From Polaribacter sp. KT25b (GTDB lineage Bacteria > Bacteroidota > Bacteroidia > Flavobacteriales > Flavobacteriaceae), in assembly GCF_900105145.1 (NCBI RefSeq), contig NZ_LT629752.1:372001-436000 (forward strand): a stretch of 64,000 nt of DNA, given 5' to 3'. A program made the translations under genes and the position numbers. Below the pieces are notes generated by a model that was not told where the DNA came from, searched no databases, and saw only the letters and a list, made by a program, of their open reading frames with translations. This document shows positions 53,299-62,735 of the stretch, in pieces; the stretch's first letter is position 1, and every line of letters starts with the position of its first letter.

Positions 53299-54894
53299 TT
53301 ACTTTTTGGTTGTACTATTTGTTATATTAATTGTTTGCAAAGCTCTTGGTGCAATTTGTGTTTTATGGGTGGTAGATTTTAAAGTTAGCTCAAGGTCTAG
53401 AGGTGTTGTGGTTCTATTAAACACAACTACGGCTATAGATCCATTGGTGTTAATGGCTGCTGTATATGCAAGCCCCTCAAGCTCTTCGCCAATTAGTTCT
53501 ATTCTGTGTGCTCCAGGTCGTATAAACTTACTAAAATGGCTTAATAAGTAATAAAGAGGTGTGTAAATTACCTTGTCTGTAACTGGGTTAATCAGCACTG
53601 GTGCACTGTTAAAGTTGTCGTAAGGATTTGGTTGTCCTTTATCACTTAAAATCATACACCATTCAATATAACCTTGAACTCCGTGATTCAAATCAGTGAT
53701 GATATCGTAAGCATAAGTGTCAAAAGGTACAAAAGTACCTGCATAATCAGTACTTTCTCTCCAATATTGACCTACAGGATCCTTAGCATCAATATCAATG
53801 CTAGATTCAGTATGAATCATTCCTTTGTTTGGCCAAGAAGTTCTCAAAGTATCTAATGATTTTTGATACCAATTATTTTCTTCAAGTTCAGAATTAGCAT
53901 ACCAGTGAAACCCAGTACCCCATGCATATTTAGCTGCCTCAACATCGTTATAAGTGGTGTTCACATAATTGTTCATGGTAGATTTATTATGGTCATATAA
54001 TAGTACTCGCAAACCAGCATCCAAATCGTCAAGATTCAGATGATCATCTGCAACAAGCTGTGGCCCTAAGTAATCTCTTAAAAAGTCACGACCTTGCTCA
54101 GCAGTAAATCCATTGCTATCCCAACGTGCATTATGTGCGTGTAGGGGTTCATTTTGCGGAGTAATTCCCCAAAGGTCAACACCTTGTTCTGCATAAGCAC
54201 TTACGTATTTTGAAAGATATTTTGCCCAAACGCCATAGTATTCAGGTAGTAAACTACCGTTTGTCATCTCTGATGTTTCTCCAGATTTCATCCAAGAAGG
54301 TGGACTCCAAGGTGAGGCAATGATATTAAAATCTGCTCCTTTAATGCTTTTTGCTTCAAGAATCATTGGTATAAGATCGTAATTAGGTGTTATCAACTTA
54401 ATTCCTATTACTTGATCATTTTCTTCGCCAGTAAAACCTTTCATATCTTCGTTTATACTAAAAGAAGAAAGGCTCGTATCTCCAGAATCAACATAAGTGT
54501 AATGTTTATTTGAATAGTCACTGCTGTTGATGTGTGTTCGTGTAAGAGAAAATCCTGCACCTGCTGTTGGACTAAAAAGGCGTGTTAATACGTCTTTACG
54601 CAGTGTTTTCGGAATCGTCGCCAAGTTCCATGCAGAAGATTCTGTAAAAGATGCCCCAAAACCAACATACTCTTGAAATTTTAGGTCAGGATTAACCTGT
54701 AAACTAACTTTTTTTATTTTTTCACTAGTTGGTGTCGGTTGGTTTTTTGTAATTAATTTCAGATTATCTCCAGATTGTGAAGTTTGATAAACAGCAACTA
54801 CATAATCAGTCTTTTTAGGAGAGCAGGAGTAAATTAAACAGAGTATAGTTAGAATTTGTAAAATAGGAATAGTAGGTTTCGATAATCTAAACAT
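53299..54894 (-). CDS. Glycoside hydrolase family 30 lipoprotein
   Basis: 531 residues. The lipoprotein signal ends IYSCSPK (Cys24). A GH30 (beta/alpha)8 barrel begins with FQEYVGFGASFTESSAWNL (73-91). IIASPWSPPSWMK (191-203) follows, with acid/base E249 in WGITPQNEPLHAH and nucleophile E363 in MIHTESSID. The C-terminal beta domain is present. GH30 enzymes cleave beta-glucosides, including beta-1,6-glucan, and glucosylceramide-like substrates. The neighbouring gene also encodes a lipoprotein glycosidase, but there is no SusC/SusD pair. Confidence 0.92.
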   Translation of the reverse strand: MFRLSKPTIPILQILTILCLIYSCSPKKTDYVVAVYQTSQSGDNLKLITKNQPTPTSEKIKKVSLQVNPDLKFQEYVGFGASFTESSAWNLATIPKTLRKDVLTRLFSPTAGAGFSLTRTHINSSDYSNKHYTYVDSGDTSLSSFSINEDMKGFTGEENDQVIGIKLITPNYDLIPMILEAKSIKGADFNIIASPWSPPSWMKSGETSEMTNGSLLPEYYGVWAKYLSKYVSAYAEQGVDLWGITPQNEPLHAHNARWDSNGFTAEQGRDFLRDYLGPQLVADDHLNLDDLDAGLRVLLYDHNKSTMNNYVNTTYNDVEAAKYAWGTGFHWYANSELEENNWYQKSLDTLRTSWPNKGMIHTESSIDIDAKDPVGQYWRESTDYAGTFVPFDTYAYDIITDLNHGVQGYIEWCMILSDKGQPNPYDNFNSAPVLINPVTDKVIYTPLYYLLSHFSKFIRPGAHRIELIGEELEGLAYTAAINTNGSIAVVVFNRTTTPLDLELTLKSTTHKTQIAPRALQTINITNSTTKK

Positions 54895-54959
54895 TAATTG
54901 TTAATTTATAATAGTTGAAATCATGCTGTTTTCTGTAGTTAATTGGCTATAATATTTAG

Positions 54960-55160
54960 TAATATTCCAAGTTTTAGCCAACTACACCAAGCAATAACGA
55001 AGTTAACGTTTTTTAAACTGAGAACAAAATCATCCAGCTTTTCATTCCAAAGAATAAAGGAATCCCATAATCAAACTAAAAAAAACAACAAACCCAAAGC
55101 TACAAAAACGATTCTCACAAAAGAAGCAAAAAAAACACCCAGTCTGTCATTCATAAGAGC
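54960..55160 (+). repeat. Modular intergenic repeat, copy F
   Basis: GTTTTAGCCAACTACACC, AAGCAATAACGAAGTTAACG...TTTTTTAAACTGAGAACAAAA, then TCATTCCAAAGAATAAAGG and AATCCCATAATCAAACTAAA, with a second partial CAGTCTGTCATTCATAAGAG at 55140. It fills most of the gap between the two glycosidase genes. Confidence 0.85.
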
Positions 55161-55225
55161 AATTGTTAATCAGAGTACTCTAATTATTTTATCCAGTAAT
55201 TTTTTATACATTGTTTAGTGTAACC

Positions 55226-56902
55226 TTACTTTCTACTTATTTCTTTAGCCCAATCATCTCTATAAATTATCTTTTGGTCGTGAATTTTAAAAGTGAATTT
55301 ACCATACCTAACAGACATTCCTGCGGATGCATTTACAACCCAACAATTATCAGGAATTGTAAAGAAATTTTCAGAAGTAATTACTTTTTTATCCATTTGA
55401 TCGTTCACAGAAACAGATTCCTGTGGACCAACGTCCCAACCAAGATGTGTATTATAGCTAACTATTAAATCTCCAATCAATTTAAAATTCTCACTGGTTT
55501 CTATTCTTGTTTTAATACTTCCAACTTTTGTATCATTTAAATCTTTTTTAGGTGTTACTTCTATAGTTAATTTAGGCAAGTCTATAGCTGTTTTAGAAGC
55601 CAGAATTATAATAGATTCGTTTTTAATACTATTATCTTCACTATCAAAAAACTCAAAAGCAAGCTCCATGGCTTCTAATCCTTCTGGATTAATTGTTAAT
55701 TGATCGCTAAAATAACCTTCTTTTGTGATGTTTTTAGAATAGATAATTTTATCACGATTTTTTACAACTACTTTTTTAATACTATTATCATTATAAAGTT
55801 CTATAGGTATCGTTGTATTGGTGTGTACTGTTTTGTTTTTTGGACTGATAATAAGTCCTTTCATATAATCTCGCATGGCAAACCAAACAGGACGTGGAGA
55901 TCCATATTTGTCGTTTACATCTTTATAACCCCAAAAGCCAAACCATTCTTCGGGTTGTTCTTTATTATGGATGCTTTTTTCGCCACCTTTCCACCAACCA
56001 TCAGCATAATAAAATGGGCACATTCCTACAGAACCAGCATCTATAAGATCTCTGTAATTAGAGATAAGTCCTTCGCTTTGTTCTTGTAAAGTTCGAGAAC
56101 CAAAACTACCAAAGCCTCCTTTTGGTGAAACGGAATGTCCAAACTCAGTAATTATAAATGGTTTATCTAATCCGTTTAACGTATTTAAACCTTTAATATA
56201 ATCTCTAAATCCCATGGTTGCAGTTTGACCTTCATTGTAGCCATAACAATTGTAAGCATAAACATCATACATGCTTTCATCCATCCAATCGCTAATCATG
56301 GCATTTGCAGAAAGTGTTACTGGTATATTTGGATGTTGCTCATGAATCATATCTATCATCATTTTCATCAAGTCTTTAAATGATGATGCAGAAACTTTAT
56401 GAATGTGATCTGTTTGAGGTTCGTTAATAACTAAATATGTAATGATACAATCATACTTTGGTGCATATTTTAAGATGTTTTCAAGCTGCGTTTTGCAATG
56501 ATTTATAAATTTAGGATCACTATAATCTTCTTCTGGATTCACTTCTAAACCCATAATCAATTTTAAACCAGATTCTTGTACAAGTTGCAATTGTGCTTCA
56601 GAAAATTGACTCCAAGTTCTTATCGCATTATAACCGCCTTTTTTTATATTTTCAAGATCAAATTTCATTAACTCTAAATGATCTTTTTTTTCATCTTCAT
56701 AAGGATGCTGTCCTGGACGTGCACCTATTTCGTAACCAATTGCTTTAATAAAAAACTTTTCTCCATTAAGATAATACCAATTATCTTTAAGTTCAATTGT
56801 TGTTGCTGATGATTCTTTAATTATTGTAGTTTCCGGTTGAGAACATCCTATAATCAGTAGAAAAAGAGAGAGAATGGATGCTAAAGCTAAATTTGGTTTC
56901 AT
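55226..56902 (-). CDS. Lipoprotein clan-A-type glycoside hydrolase (GH2-TIM/GH5-like)
   Basis: 558 residues. Lipobox LIIGCSQ (Cys20). The TIM barrel (about 40-370) starts NWYYLNGEKFFIKAIGYEIG. YNAIRTWSQFSEAQL, acid/base E161 in YLVINEPQTDH and nucleophile E253 in PFIITEFGHS follow the pattern of retaining clan GH-A enzymes. The C-terminal 180 residues form beta-sandwich-like domains. It probably acts on a beta-glucan together with the adjacent GH30 enzyme; the substrate is inferred only. The exact GH family needs a profile search. Confidence 0.82.
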   Translation of the reverse strand: MKPNLALASILSLFLLIIGCSQPETTIIKESSATTIELKDNWYYLNGEKFFIKAIGYEIGARPGQHPYEDEKKDHLELMKFDLENIKKGGYNAIRTWSQFSEAQLQLVQESGLKLIMGLEVNPEEDYSDPKFINHCKTQLENILKYAPKYDCIITYLVINEPQTDHIHKVSASSFKDLMKMMIDMIHEQHPNIPVTLSANAMISDWMDESMYDVYAYNCYGYNEGQTATMGFRDYIKGLNTLNGLDKPFIITEFGHSVSPKGGFGSFGSRTLQEQSEGLISNYRDLIDAGSVGMCPFYYADGWWKGGEKSIHNKEQPEEWFGFWGYKDVNDKYGSPRPVWFAMRDYMKGLIISPKNKTVHTNTTIPIELYNDNSIKKVVVKNRDKIIYSKNITKEGYFSDQLTINPEGLEAMELAFEFFDSEDNSIKNESIIILASKTAIDLPKLTIEVTPKKDLNDTKVGSIKTRIETSENFKLIGDLIVSYNTHLGWDVGPQESVSVNDQMDKKVITSENFFTIPDNCWVVNASAGMSVRYGKFTFKIHDQKIIYRDDWAKEISRK

Positions 56903-56944
56903 TTTTTTTGTTTTTTTTGTTGTTGTTTACAACTTTATATATCT

Positions 56945-57275
56945 AGTGAGTTTTAGCCCACTACACCAAGCAATAACGAAGTTAACGTTTTTTAAACTGA
57001 GAGCAAAACAAAATCACTACCTAAACCCCAAGTAAAGAAGCATCATTGCAATCAAAGATGACATTGCAAAAGAGAAATAATTAAAGCCAACCACCCCAGC
57101 TTGTTATTCCGAAGAATGAAGGAATCTCATAATCAAACTCTCATTTTTGTACTAACTAAATAAAAGTGTTTACATAGTGTAATAGAAGCTTAAAACACCA
57201 ATTAATAGAATTATGATGCAAGAATAATTATGCATAAACTTAACGAAGAAAAAAAGTTTGTTTTTAAACTTAGTT
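56945..57275 (+). repeat. Modular intergenic repeat, copy G (most complete)
   Basis: The order of modules is clearest here: AGTTTTAGCCCACTACACC, AAGCAATAACGAAGTTAACG, TTTTTTAAACTGAGAGCAAAA, AAGTAAAGAAGCATCATTGC, AATCAAAGATGACATTGC, TTGTTATTCCGAAGAATGAA and GGAATCTCATAATCAAACTC. After about 90 bp comes AACTTAACGAAG, then AAAGTTTGTTTTTAAACTTA shared with copy D. No ORF. Confidence 0.85.
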
Positions 57276-57390
57276 ATTTGTTATGTTTTCGTACTTTATT
57301 TTCCGTTCTGTTTGTATTGTTGGTAATGACATACTCTTTTACCATTATTGGTTGTATGTAGTTTGTGGTGTATTGCAAATGTGTATGGCT

Positions 57391-57762
57391 TTAAGCGTTG
57401 GCATATTCATAAAAGGTTTTCCATATCTTCTCATCTACTTTTTTTATTTCGCCTAATGCTCCATTTATATTATTCTCATTATTTAAAATATTATCTATTC
57501 TATTTTTCAAATCTTCAATTGATAATTCACGAAGTAAACTTTGTGCGTAATCTATATTGAGTTTACCAAGTGTGTTTAAACCAGATGGTAATTTTCTAAA
57601 TCCAATATTTTTGTAGGATTCGATCAATAGTGGTTTAAAGTCAATTAGTAAATTTTGAGCTAATTCTTTATCTATCTTTCCGAAACGATAAAGAGCATCA
57701 CATAATTGAGGAAATTGTATTGAAATCTTTTTTGTAGGAATATCAGAATAGTACATACACAT
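57391..57762 (-). CDS. Hypothetical protein, probably a C-terminal fragment
   Basis: 123 residues. Two similar segments, FGKIDKELAQNLLIDFKPLLIESY (about 27-50) and LGKLNIDYAQSLLRELSIEDL (about 65-85), suggest helical repeats cut from a longer repeat protein. The first residues (MCMYYSDIPTKK) do not look like a natural N-terminus, and no -7 box precedes it. I do not recognise the family. It lies at the right edge of the repeat-separated region, so truncation by recombination is plausible. Confidence 0.5.
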   Translation of the reverse strand: MCMYYSDIPTKKISIQFPQLCDALYRFGKIDKELAQNLLIDFKPLLIESYKNIGFRKLPSGLNTLGKLNIDYAQSLLRELSIEDLKNRIDNILNNENNINGALGEIKKVDEKIWKTFYEYANA

Positions 57763-57903
57763 AAAACCAATAGCAAATTACCTAAAGCTCTTAAGTGTAG
57801 TTATGCCAATACAAGCAAAAGTTGCATCATAATAAACAATTTCACTATAAATCAAACAATTAACCAAGTGATGTTTCCTTAAAAAACACATCACCAAAAC
57901 AAA

Positions 57904-57931
57904 AAAACCTCATCAATTAAGATGAGGTTTT
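57904..57931 (-). terminator. Terminator of the zinc metalloprotease gene
   Basis: A perfect 11-bp stem AAAACCTCATC/GATGAGGTTTT with a 6-nt loop and a minus-strand T-tract, 26 bp past the stop codon. Confidence 0.85.
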
Positions 57932-57956
57932 ACAATATAGGATAATAATATTCTTT

Positions 57957-60437
57957 TTACTTAGGATCTAAAGCAACATCAATTCTAGCAACAACATCCT
58001 CTAAGTGATAACGAGTAGTGGTGTCAGAAGTTCTTGAAGCAGCAGCTTTTACATCTCTTCTTAATCTGTTTAATTCTCCTCTTGCAAAAGATTTAATATC
58101 AGACTGACCAACATTTACAGTTGCAGAACCATAACGACCTGTTTGGTTCATTACTTTGTTTAATAAATAATCTAAACGCTCAATATGCGCTTTTTGTAAA
58201 TTTCTTCTGTAAGTATCAATACTTTTTCTAGAGTAGATTTCCGACCAAACACCTTTTCTTAATTCAGAGAACATAGAAACTAAAGTATATGCTTTTGAAC
58301 CATTTAAAGTTTCGTTTTCAATCATTCTAGCCATTCTATCTGTACTTAAAATACTATTTAAAGTTCTTGCTTGAAGCGATCTTATATCTTCAATGGCGCC
58401 ACTAGATTGTACTTTAGAGAAAATGTCTTTATCTAACATCCAAGTTGGTGTTTTAAACAATTGGGTAATTACAAATTGTAAAGACTCTTTTTGACGTTTT
58501 TTATCTACATGCGTATAAACTGCGCCTTCTTGATCTGTTGTTTTGTAGTTTTCGTAAATACCACCAACATTAGAAGAAACATGCCCCATATATCTTGCAA
58601 ACTGACTAGCAATTTGTCCATACATTGTTGCTAAATCGTCATAAGTTTTACCTTTTTCTGATGTCCATTTCTCTAAGTTTGGTAAAATTCTCTGTAAGTT
58701 TTTAATTCCGTAAGTACTAGCTTTAACAGCATCGTCACCTAAATCTTCTGTTTGAGAGCTAGGATCTACAACAGCACCTTGTTGACGACCAAAACGATAA
58801 ATAGGATCGCCAGCTTTAGCTAATATCCAAGCATCTAAGGTTTCTTTTTCTTCTTCGGCAGTCTTATCTAAAATAGGTCTGTATCCCCAAGAAATTGCAT
58901 ATTTATCATATAAACCAATGTTTGGCATTAAAGCAACACCTTTATCTTCTGGTTGTGCAACATAATTAAAACGTGCATAATCCATAATAGAAGGTGCAGT
59001 TCCGTATTTTTTAGTAAAACTAGCAGAACGTAAAGAATCTACAGGAATTGCAGAAGAACTTCCCATATTATGAGGCAATCCTAAAGTATGACCTAACTCA
59101 TGAGAAGATACAAACTTAATTAACTCACCCATAGTTTCTGTTTTAAAATTGTTTCCTCTGGCATCAGGATTAATTGCTGCAGTTTGGATAAAAAACCAGT
59201 TGTGTAATAAAGACATTACATTATGATACCAGTTAATATCCGATTCTAAAATTTCTCCAGAACGTGGATCACTAACATGAGGACCATTTGCATTTGGTAT
59301 TGGAGAAGCTAAATAACGAATAACAGAATAACGTACATCTTCTGGGCTATAATCTGGATCCTCTTCTTTAGTTGGTGCTCTTTTTGCAATAATTGCATTT
59401 TTAAAACCAGCCGCTTCAAAAGCAACTTGCCAATCATTTACACCTTGTATAATATAAGGAACCCACTCTTCTGGTGTAGCTCTATCTACATAGTATACAA
59501 TTTGTTCTTTAGGTTCAACCAATTGGCCGCTTTTAAATTTAGCAATGTCTTCGTCTTTTACTTCTAAACGATATCTATCTAAAAAGGCAACTCTTTTACT
59601 CTTTTGTACATCTAAACCGTAATCTGTTTGTCTGCTTGTAAACCAACCAACTCTTTCATCAAAATAACGACGTTTCATTGGTACTTTAGGTAATAAAACC
59701 ATTGAGTTACTCATTTCTATTGTAATAGAGCCTAAATCGCTATTAGACGGAGCCTTGTTTGCGAAATAAGTTTTTACATGTCTTATTTCTATGTTTTTAG
59801 GGTAACTACTAATTCTATCGATATAAGAACGGCTATTATCCATTCTAGTTGCTTGGTACGCTTTTCTATAAAAGTTTGGAAATCCAAAAGGTTTTACATC
59901 AGTATTAAATAAAGCTGTTGCATCTATTACAGTTGCAGTAGAATCTTTACTAAACGCTTTTATTGGAAACGAAAACAAAATAGGTTCTAAGTTAGAATTT
60001 ACTACAGCTTCATGAACTGGTAAAATAGTATCTGCAACTACATCATGAGAAACAATACGTAATAATATTTGCTTATTATTCTTTTCCCAACGTAGTACTT
60101 GTTCGTTTGTTTTTCCTCCACCAAAACCAATTCCGCTTGCGGTTTTAGCAATTCTTGTTACCATTAACATCTCTCTTTTTAAAAGAGAATCTGGAATTTC
60201 GAATAAATAAGTGCCTTCGTCTTGATGAACTTTAAATAAACCTTCATCTGTAGTAAAATCTTTCGTTACGACTTTTCCGTAAGGTTGAATGTCACCTTTT
60301 TTAGGCTTAGCTGCTGGTTTAGTCGTTTTTTTTGTCTCTGGTTTTTTCTTTTTCCAGAATTGTGCATTAGCTTTTGTAGAAAAGCCAAAAACAAAGGCTA
60401 CTAAAAATAGCTGTAAGAGTATTTTTTTTTTGGTCAT
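57957..60437 (-). CDS. Exported zinc-dependent metalloprotease (DUF5117/DUF5118 type)
   Basis: 826 residues with a signal peptide (1-25, ending TKANAQ) and a Lys-rich spacer. A DUF5118-like segment near 55-100 and a DUF5117-like region follow. The metzincin-type zinc motif is HELGHTLGLPH (H446, E447, H450, H456), with the later SIMDYARFNY serving as the Met-turn. The C-terminal 300 residues are helical. It likely degrades proteins in the envelope or outside the cell. Full length and intact. No type IX C-terminal sorting domain is evident, so it is probably periplasmic. Confidence 0.92.
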   Translation of the reverse strand: MTKKKILLQLFLVAFVFGFSTKANAQFWKKKKPETKKTTKPAAKPKKGDIQPYGKVVTKDFTTDEGLFKVHQDEGTYLFEIPDSLLKREMLMVTRIAKTASGIGFGGGKTNEQVLRWEKNNKQILLRIVSHDVVADTILPVHEAVVNSNLEPILFSFPIKAFSKDSTATVIDATALFNTDVKPFGFPNFYRKAYQATRMDNSRSYIDRISSYPKNIEIRHVKTYFANKAPSNSDLGSITIEMSNSMVLLPKVPMKRRYFDERVGWFTSRQTDYGLDVQKSKRVAFLDRYRLEVKDEDIAKFKSGQLVEPKEQIVYYVDRATPEEWVPYIIQGVNDWQVAFEAAGFKNAIIAKRAPTKEEDPDYSPEDVRYSVIRYLASPIPNANGPHVSDPRSGEILESDINWYHNVMSLLHNWFFIQTAAINPDARGNNFKTETMGELIKFVSSHELGHTLGLPHNMGSSSAIPVDSLRSASFTKKYGTAPSIMDYARFNYVAQPEDKGVALMPNIGLYDKYAISWGYRPILDKTAEEEKETLDAWILAKAGDPIYRFGRQQGAVVDPSSQTEDLGDDAVKASTYGIKNLQRILPNLEKWTSEKGKTYDDLATMYGQIASQFARYMGHVSSNVGGIYENYKTTDQEGAVYTHVDKKRQKESLQFVITQLFKTPTWMLDKDIFSKVQSSGAIEDIRSLQARTLNSILSTDRMARMIENETLNGSKAYTLVSMFSELRKGVWSEIYSRKSIDTYRRNLQKAHIERLDYLLNKVMNQTGRYGSATVNVGQSDIKSFARGELNRLRRDVKAAASRTSDTTTRYHLEDVVARIDVALDPK

Positions 60438-60553
60438 AAAATGTTTGATTTGAATTTTTCCGAAATTACATATTCTATAAAAGAAGAACTCTTAAATTTA
60501 TGTTAAAGAGAACAATGTATGTGTGTTAAAATGAAGTATTTTAAGATACTATG

Positions 60554-60590
60554 AAAAACCCTTTAAGTTTAGGGCTTAAAGGGCTGTTTT
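60554..60590. terminator. Second terminator-like hairpin
   Basis: A perfect 9-bp stem CCCTTTAAG/CTTAAAGGG with a 7-nt loop, flanked by A5 and T5. It is 115 bp beyond the main LruC-gene terminator, which raises the possibility of a small transcript between the two. Confidence 0.6.
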
Positions 60591-60704
60591 TAGATTTATT
60601 TTTTTTTGTTTGATTTCAAATTTTATTAAACGACCTTAAAAAGAGAATTAAATATGGTTTTTTTAGGCTGCTAACCTTTTATGTTTGAAAGAATGAAATA
60701 AAAA

Positions 60705-60740
60705 AAAACTCCGATTAAATTTTAATCGGAGGTTTTTAAA
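60705..60740 (-). terminator. Terminator of the LruC-domain gene
   Basis: A stem of about 15 bp with one mismatch (core TCCGATTAAA/TTTAATCGGA) and a T-tract on the minus strand, 20 bp past the stop codon. Confidence 0.8.
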
Positions 60741-60756
60741 TTATATGTTTTTAACT

Positions 60757-62505
60757 TTAGTCTTTTAAGTTGGCTTCAACCCTGTATCCATTTTTGCTTT
60801 GAAACCAATCTATTTTTCTTGTACCACCAGAAGTTGCCCAAGTAGCAAAGTAGTTATATGCATCTGTAATAAGTACTTTTTCTTTTGGTGCTCTATATTC
60901 TCCTGTTATATTAATAGCCCAAGGTAAACCTGTAGGAGATTTAAAATCACCATCACTATCTTTTACATCTCCAGATGTTTCTATAGTTGTCGTTGTTGGG
61001 TAATAAGTAGTTGCTTTCGTTGGTAAATGTACTTCTTTAAGTCTGTCTTTGTTTACGATTAAAAAAGGATTAAAAGGAGCAGTACCTAAAGCTGCTGTTG
61101 TTATAGGAGTTTCGAATACAATTGATATTGTATTGCTTATACCTACATTAATGTGCGAGTTATCAAAGAATATAATTACTGCATTTTGTTGAGATTGCTC
61201 TGTTCCGTTTGCGTTATTTTGAATAAATCCTTCTGTTAAATTTTGTCCTGTAACATTTGATATTGCAGATGGTGAAACACCTTCTAACTCTAATCCAAAC
61301 CCATTTGTATAACTTGCTCCGATAGATTCTAGAGTGTAATTATAATCTAACTGAGTTACATTGTTTTCTGCATCTAATATAGTTTGAATGTTGTAGCTAA
61401 TCACTAAATCATTAAAATCATAATCACCAGAATAAGGCCATAAATCTTCAAAAGCCAAAGTAGCGTTTGTTAATTCTGTTGGATAATACATTTTATTATT
61501 AACACTTGTACAATCACCAGCAACAGTTTCTGTAATTACAATATTATCAATAAAATTACCAACACTTCCACCACCAATAGCTTCAAATATAAAATAAGTA
61601 TCTTGTTGGTCAGCAGGTACAGTATACGTTCCTGAATATTGTACCCAAGCAGATGTACCTGTTTCCATGGTAGCTTCTATAGTTGCAGTTGCTAAGTTTT
61701 CTCCAATTCTTACTACAGCTTTATCTACTTTAGATCTTCCTCGATGCCAAACAGACCAGCTTATTTCTGCGCCAGGACTTGTGCAAATACGTTGATATAA
61801 TGCCGAGCTTTGATTTGCATTTAGTTCTGCAAAATAAGTTCCGTTTTGTGCTGGTACACCATTAAATCCAGATTTCCACAATTCAATTTTATTATCTGTT
61901 GCTGTTGTAGACCAACCTTCAACATTCGTCTCATTAGTTATAATAAATGTAGTTGGAAGTGTAGGACCGTTTTCAAAATCACTGTTTAAAAAGAAATTAT
62001 CTGTACAAATAGAACAACTATCTGTGTTTGTTTTAGATGCACTTTTATCAGAATTTGTAGTCTTACTTGCAGACTTAAAATTAATTTGATTATTTAAAAT
62101 GGTAATAATTTCTGATGTATACTCGAGTCCGTCTTTTCTTAAAAGATACACTTTATCGTAAACGCTCGATAAACTAAAAGATTGATTAAGTTCACCATTA
62201 AAAGGTTTACCAGAGTACAATAAATTATTTAAAGCTTCAGAAATATTTTCTTCTTCACTACTTGAGTTTTCTGAATATGCAAAAATTTCGTATTTTACAA
62301 AAGGAGTAGCATCTGAAATAGATAATGTTACCGATCTTTCTGTTTCAAAGTTAAAATTATCTGGAATTAATAAGTTTTCTAAAACATCTATAGGAGTCTC
62401 TGTAGTGTCTTCTGTTTCTGGGTTTTGAATGTCATCTGCATTTGGCACACAAGAGCTAAAAATAAGCAAGAAAGAAAATACAAGATAAAAGTTAAATGTT
62501 TTCAT
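60757..62505 (-). CDS. LruC-domain lipoprotein
   Basis: 582 residues with lipobox IFSSCVPNA (Cys19). A Ser/Thr/Asp-rich region runs to about residue 165. A beta-sandwich, carbohydrate-binding-like section (about 170-330) starts DNFFLNSDFENGP and includes VGNFIDNIVITE. The C-terminal LruC domain (about 335-580) has LAFEDLWPYSGDYDFNDLVISY, its hallmark. LruC proteins are outer-membrane or surface lipoproteins of unknown role. It has its own promoter (TATCTTTG, 62542-62549) and terminator. Confidence 0.88.
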   Translation of the reverse strand: MKTFNFYLVFSFLLIFSSCVPNADDIQNPETEDTTETPIDVLENLLIPDNFNFETERSVTLSISDATPFVKYEIFAYSENSSSEEENISEALNNLLYSGKPFNGELNQSFSLSSVYDKVYLLRKDGLEYTSEIITILNNQINFKSASKTTNSDKSASKTNTDSCSICTDNFFLNSDFENGPTLPTTFIITNETNVEGWSTTATDNKIELWKSGFNGVPAQNGTYFAELNANQSSALYQRICTSPGAEISWSVWHRGRSKVDKAVVRIGENLATATIEATMETGTSAWVQYSGTYTVPADQQDTYFIFEAIGGGSVGNFIDNIVITETVAGDCTSVNNKMYYPTELTNATLAFEDLWPYSGDYDFNDLVISYNIQTILDAENNVTQLDYNYTLESIGASYTNGFGLELEGVSPSAISNVTGQNLTEGFIQNNANGTEQSQQNAVIIFFDNSHINVGISNTISIVFETPITTAALGTAPFNPFLIVNKDRLKEVHLPTKATTYYPTTTTIETSGDVKDSDGDFKSPTGLPWAINITGEYRAPKEKVLITDAYNYFATWATSGGTRKIDWFQSKNGYRVEANLKD

Positions 62506-62541
62506 TATATAAAGGTATTATTGTTTTTTTATATTATATGG

Positions 62542-62549
62542 CAAAGATA
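62542..62549 (-). promoter_or_regulatory. -7 promoter box for the LruC-domain gene
   Basis: Minus strand reads TATCTTTG (TAnnTTTG), 37 nt upstream of the ATG at 62505. Confidence 0.55.
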
Positions 62550-62682
62550 TACATATAGAGATATTATTTTTTAAAATAAAGATTATTCCAGTCTTTGTTG
62601 CATTAAAATGCACACAAGTGTCGATGAATGGGTTTTTATGAACTTATAAAAGAAACATGAAATAGTTTAGAATATATAAAAA

Positions 62683-62710
62683 AAAGGGCTGTCTTTTCAG
62701 ACAGCCCTTT
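62683..62710 (-). terminator. Terminator of metK
   Basis: A perfect 11-bp stem AAAGGGCTGTC/GACAGCCCTTT with a 6-nt loop and a minus-strand T-tract, 26 bp past the metK stop. Confidence 0.9.
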
Positions 62711-62735
62711 GTAAATGGTTATTTGATAACGTTTT

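Larger units (their letters stand above)
60438..60756. other. 319-bp intergenic stretch with two hairpins
   Basis: Between the metalloprotease and the LruC-type gene I see only the two terminator-like hairpins (60554-60590 and 60705-60740) and AT-rich DNA. No ORF or RNA gene is recognised. Confidence 0.6.

Noticed and set aside
42425..57275. Calling the intergenic repeats integron attC sites
   Set aside because: Gene order and orientation look integron-like, but I could not find convincing paired core sites (RYYYAAC/GTTRRRY) or an integrase, so only a cassette-like pattern is claimed.
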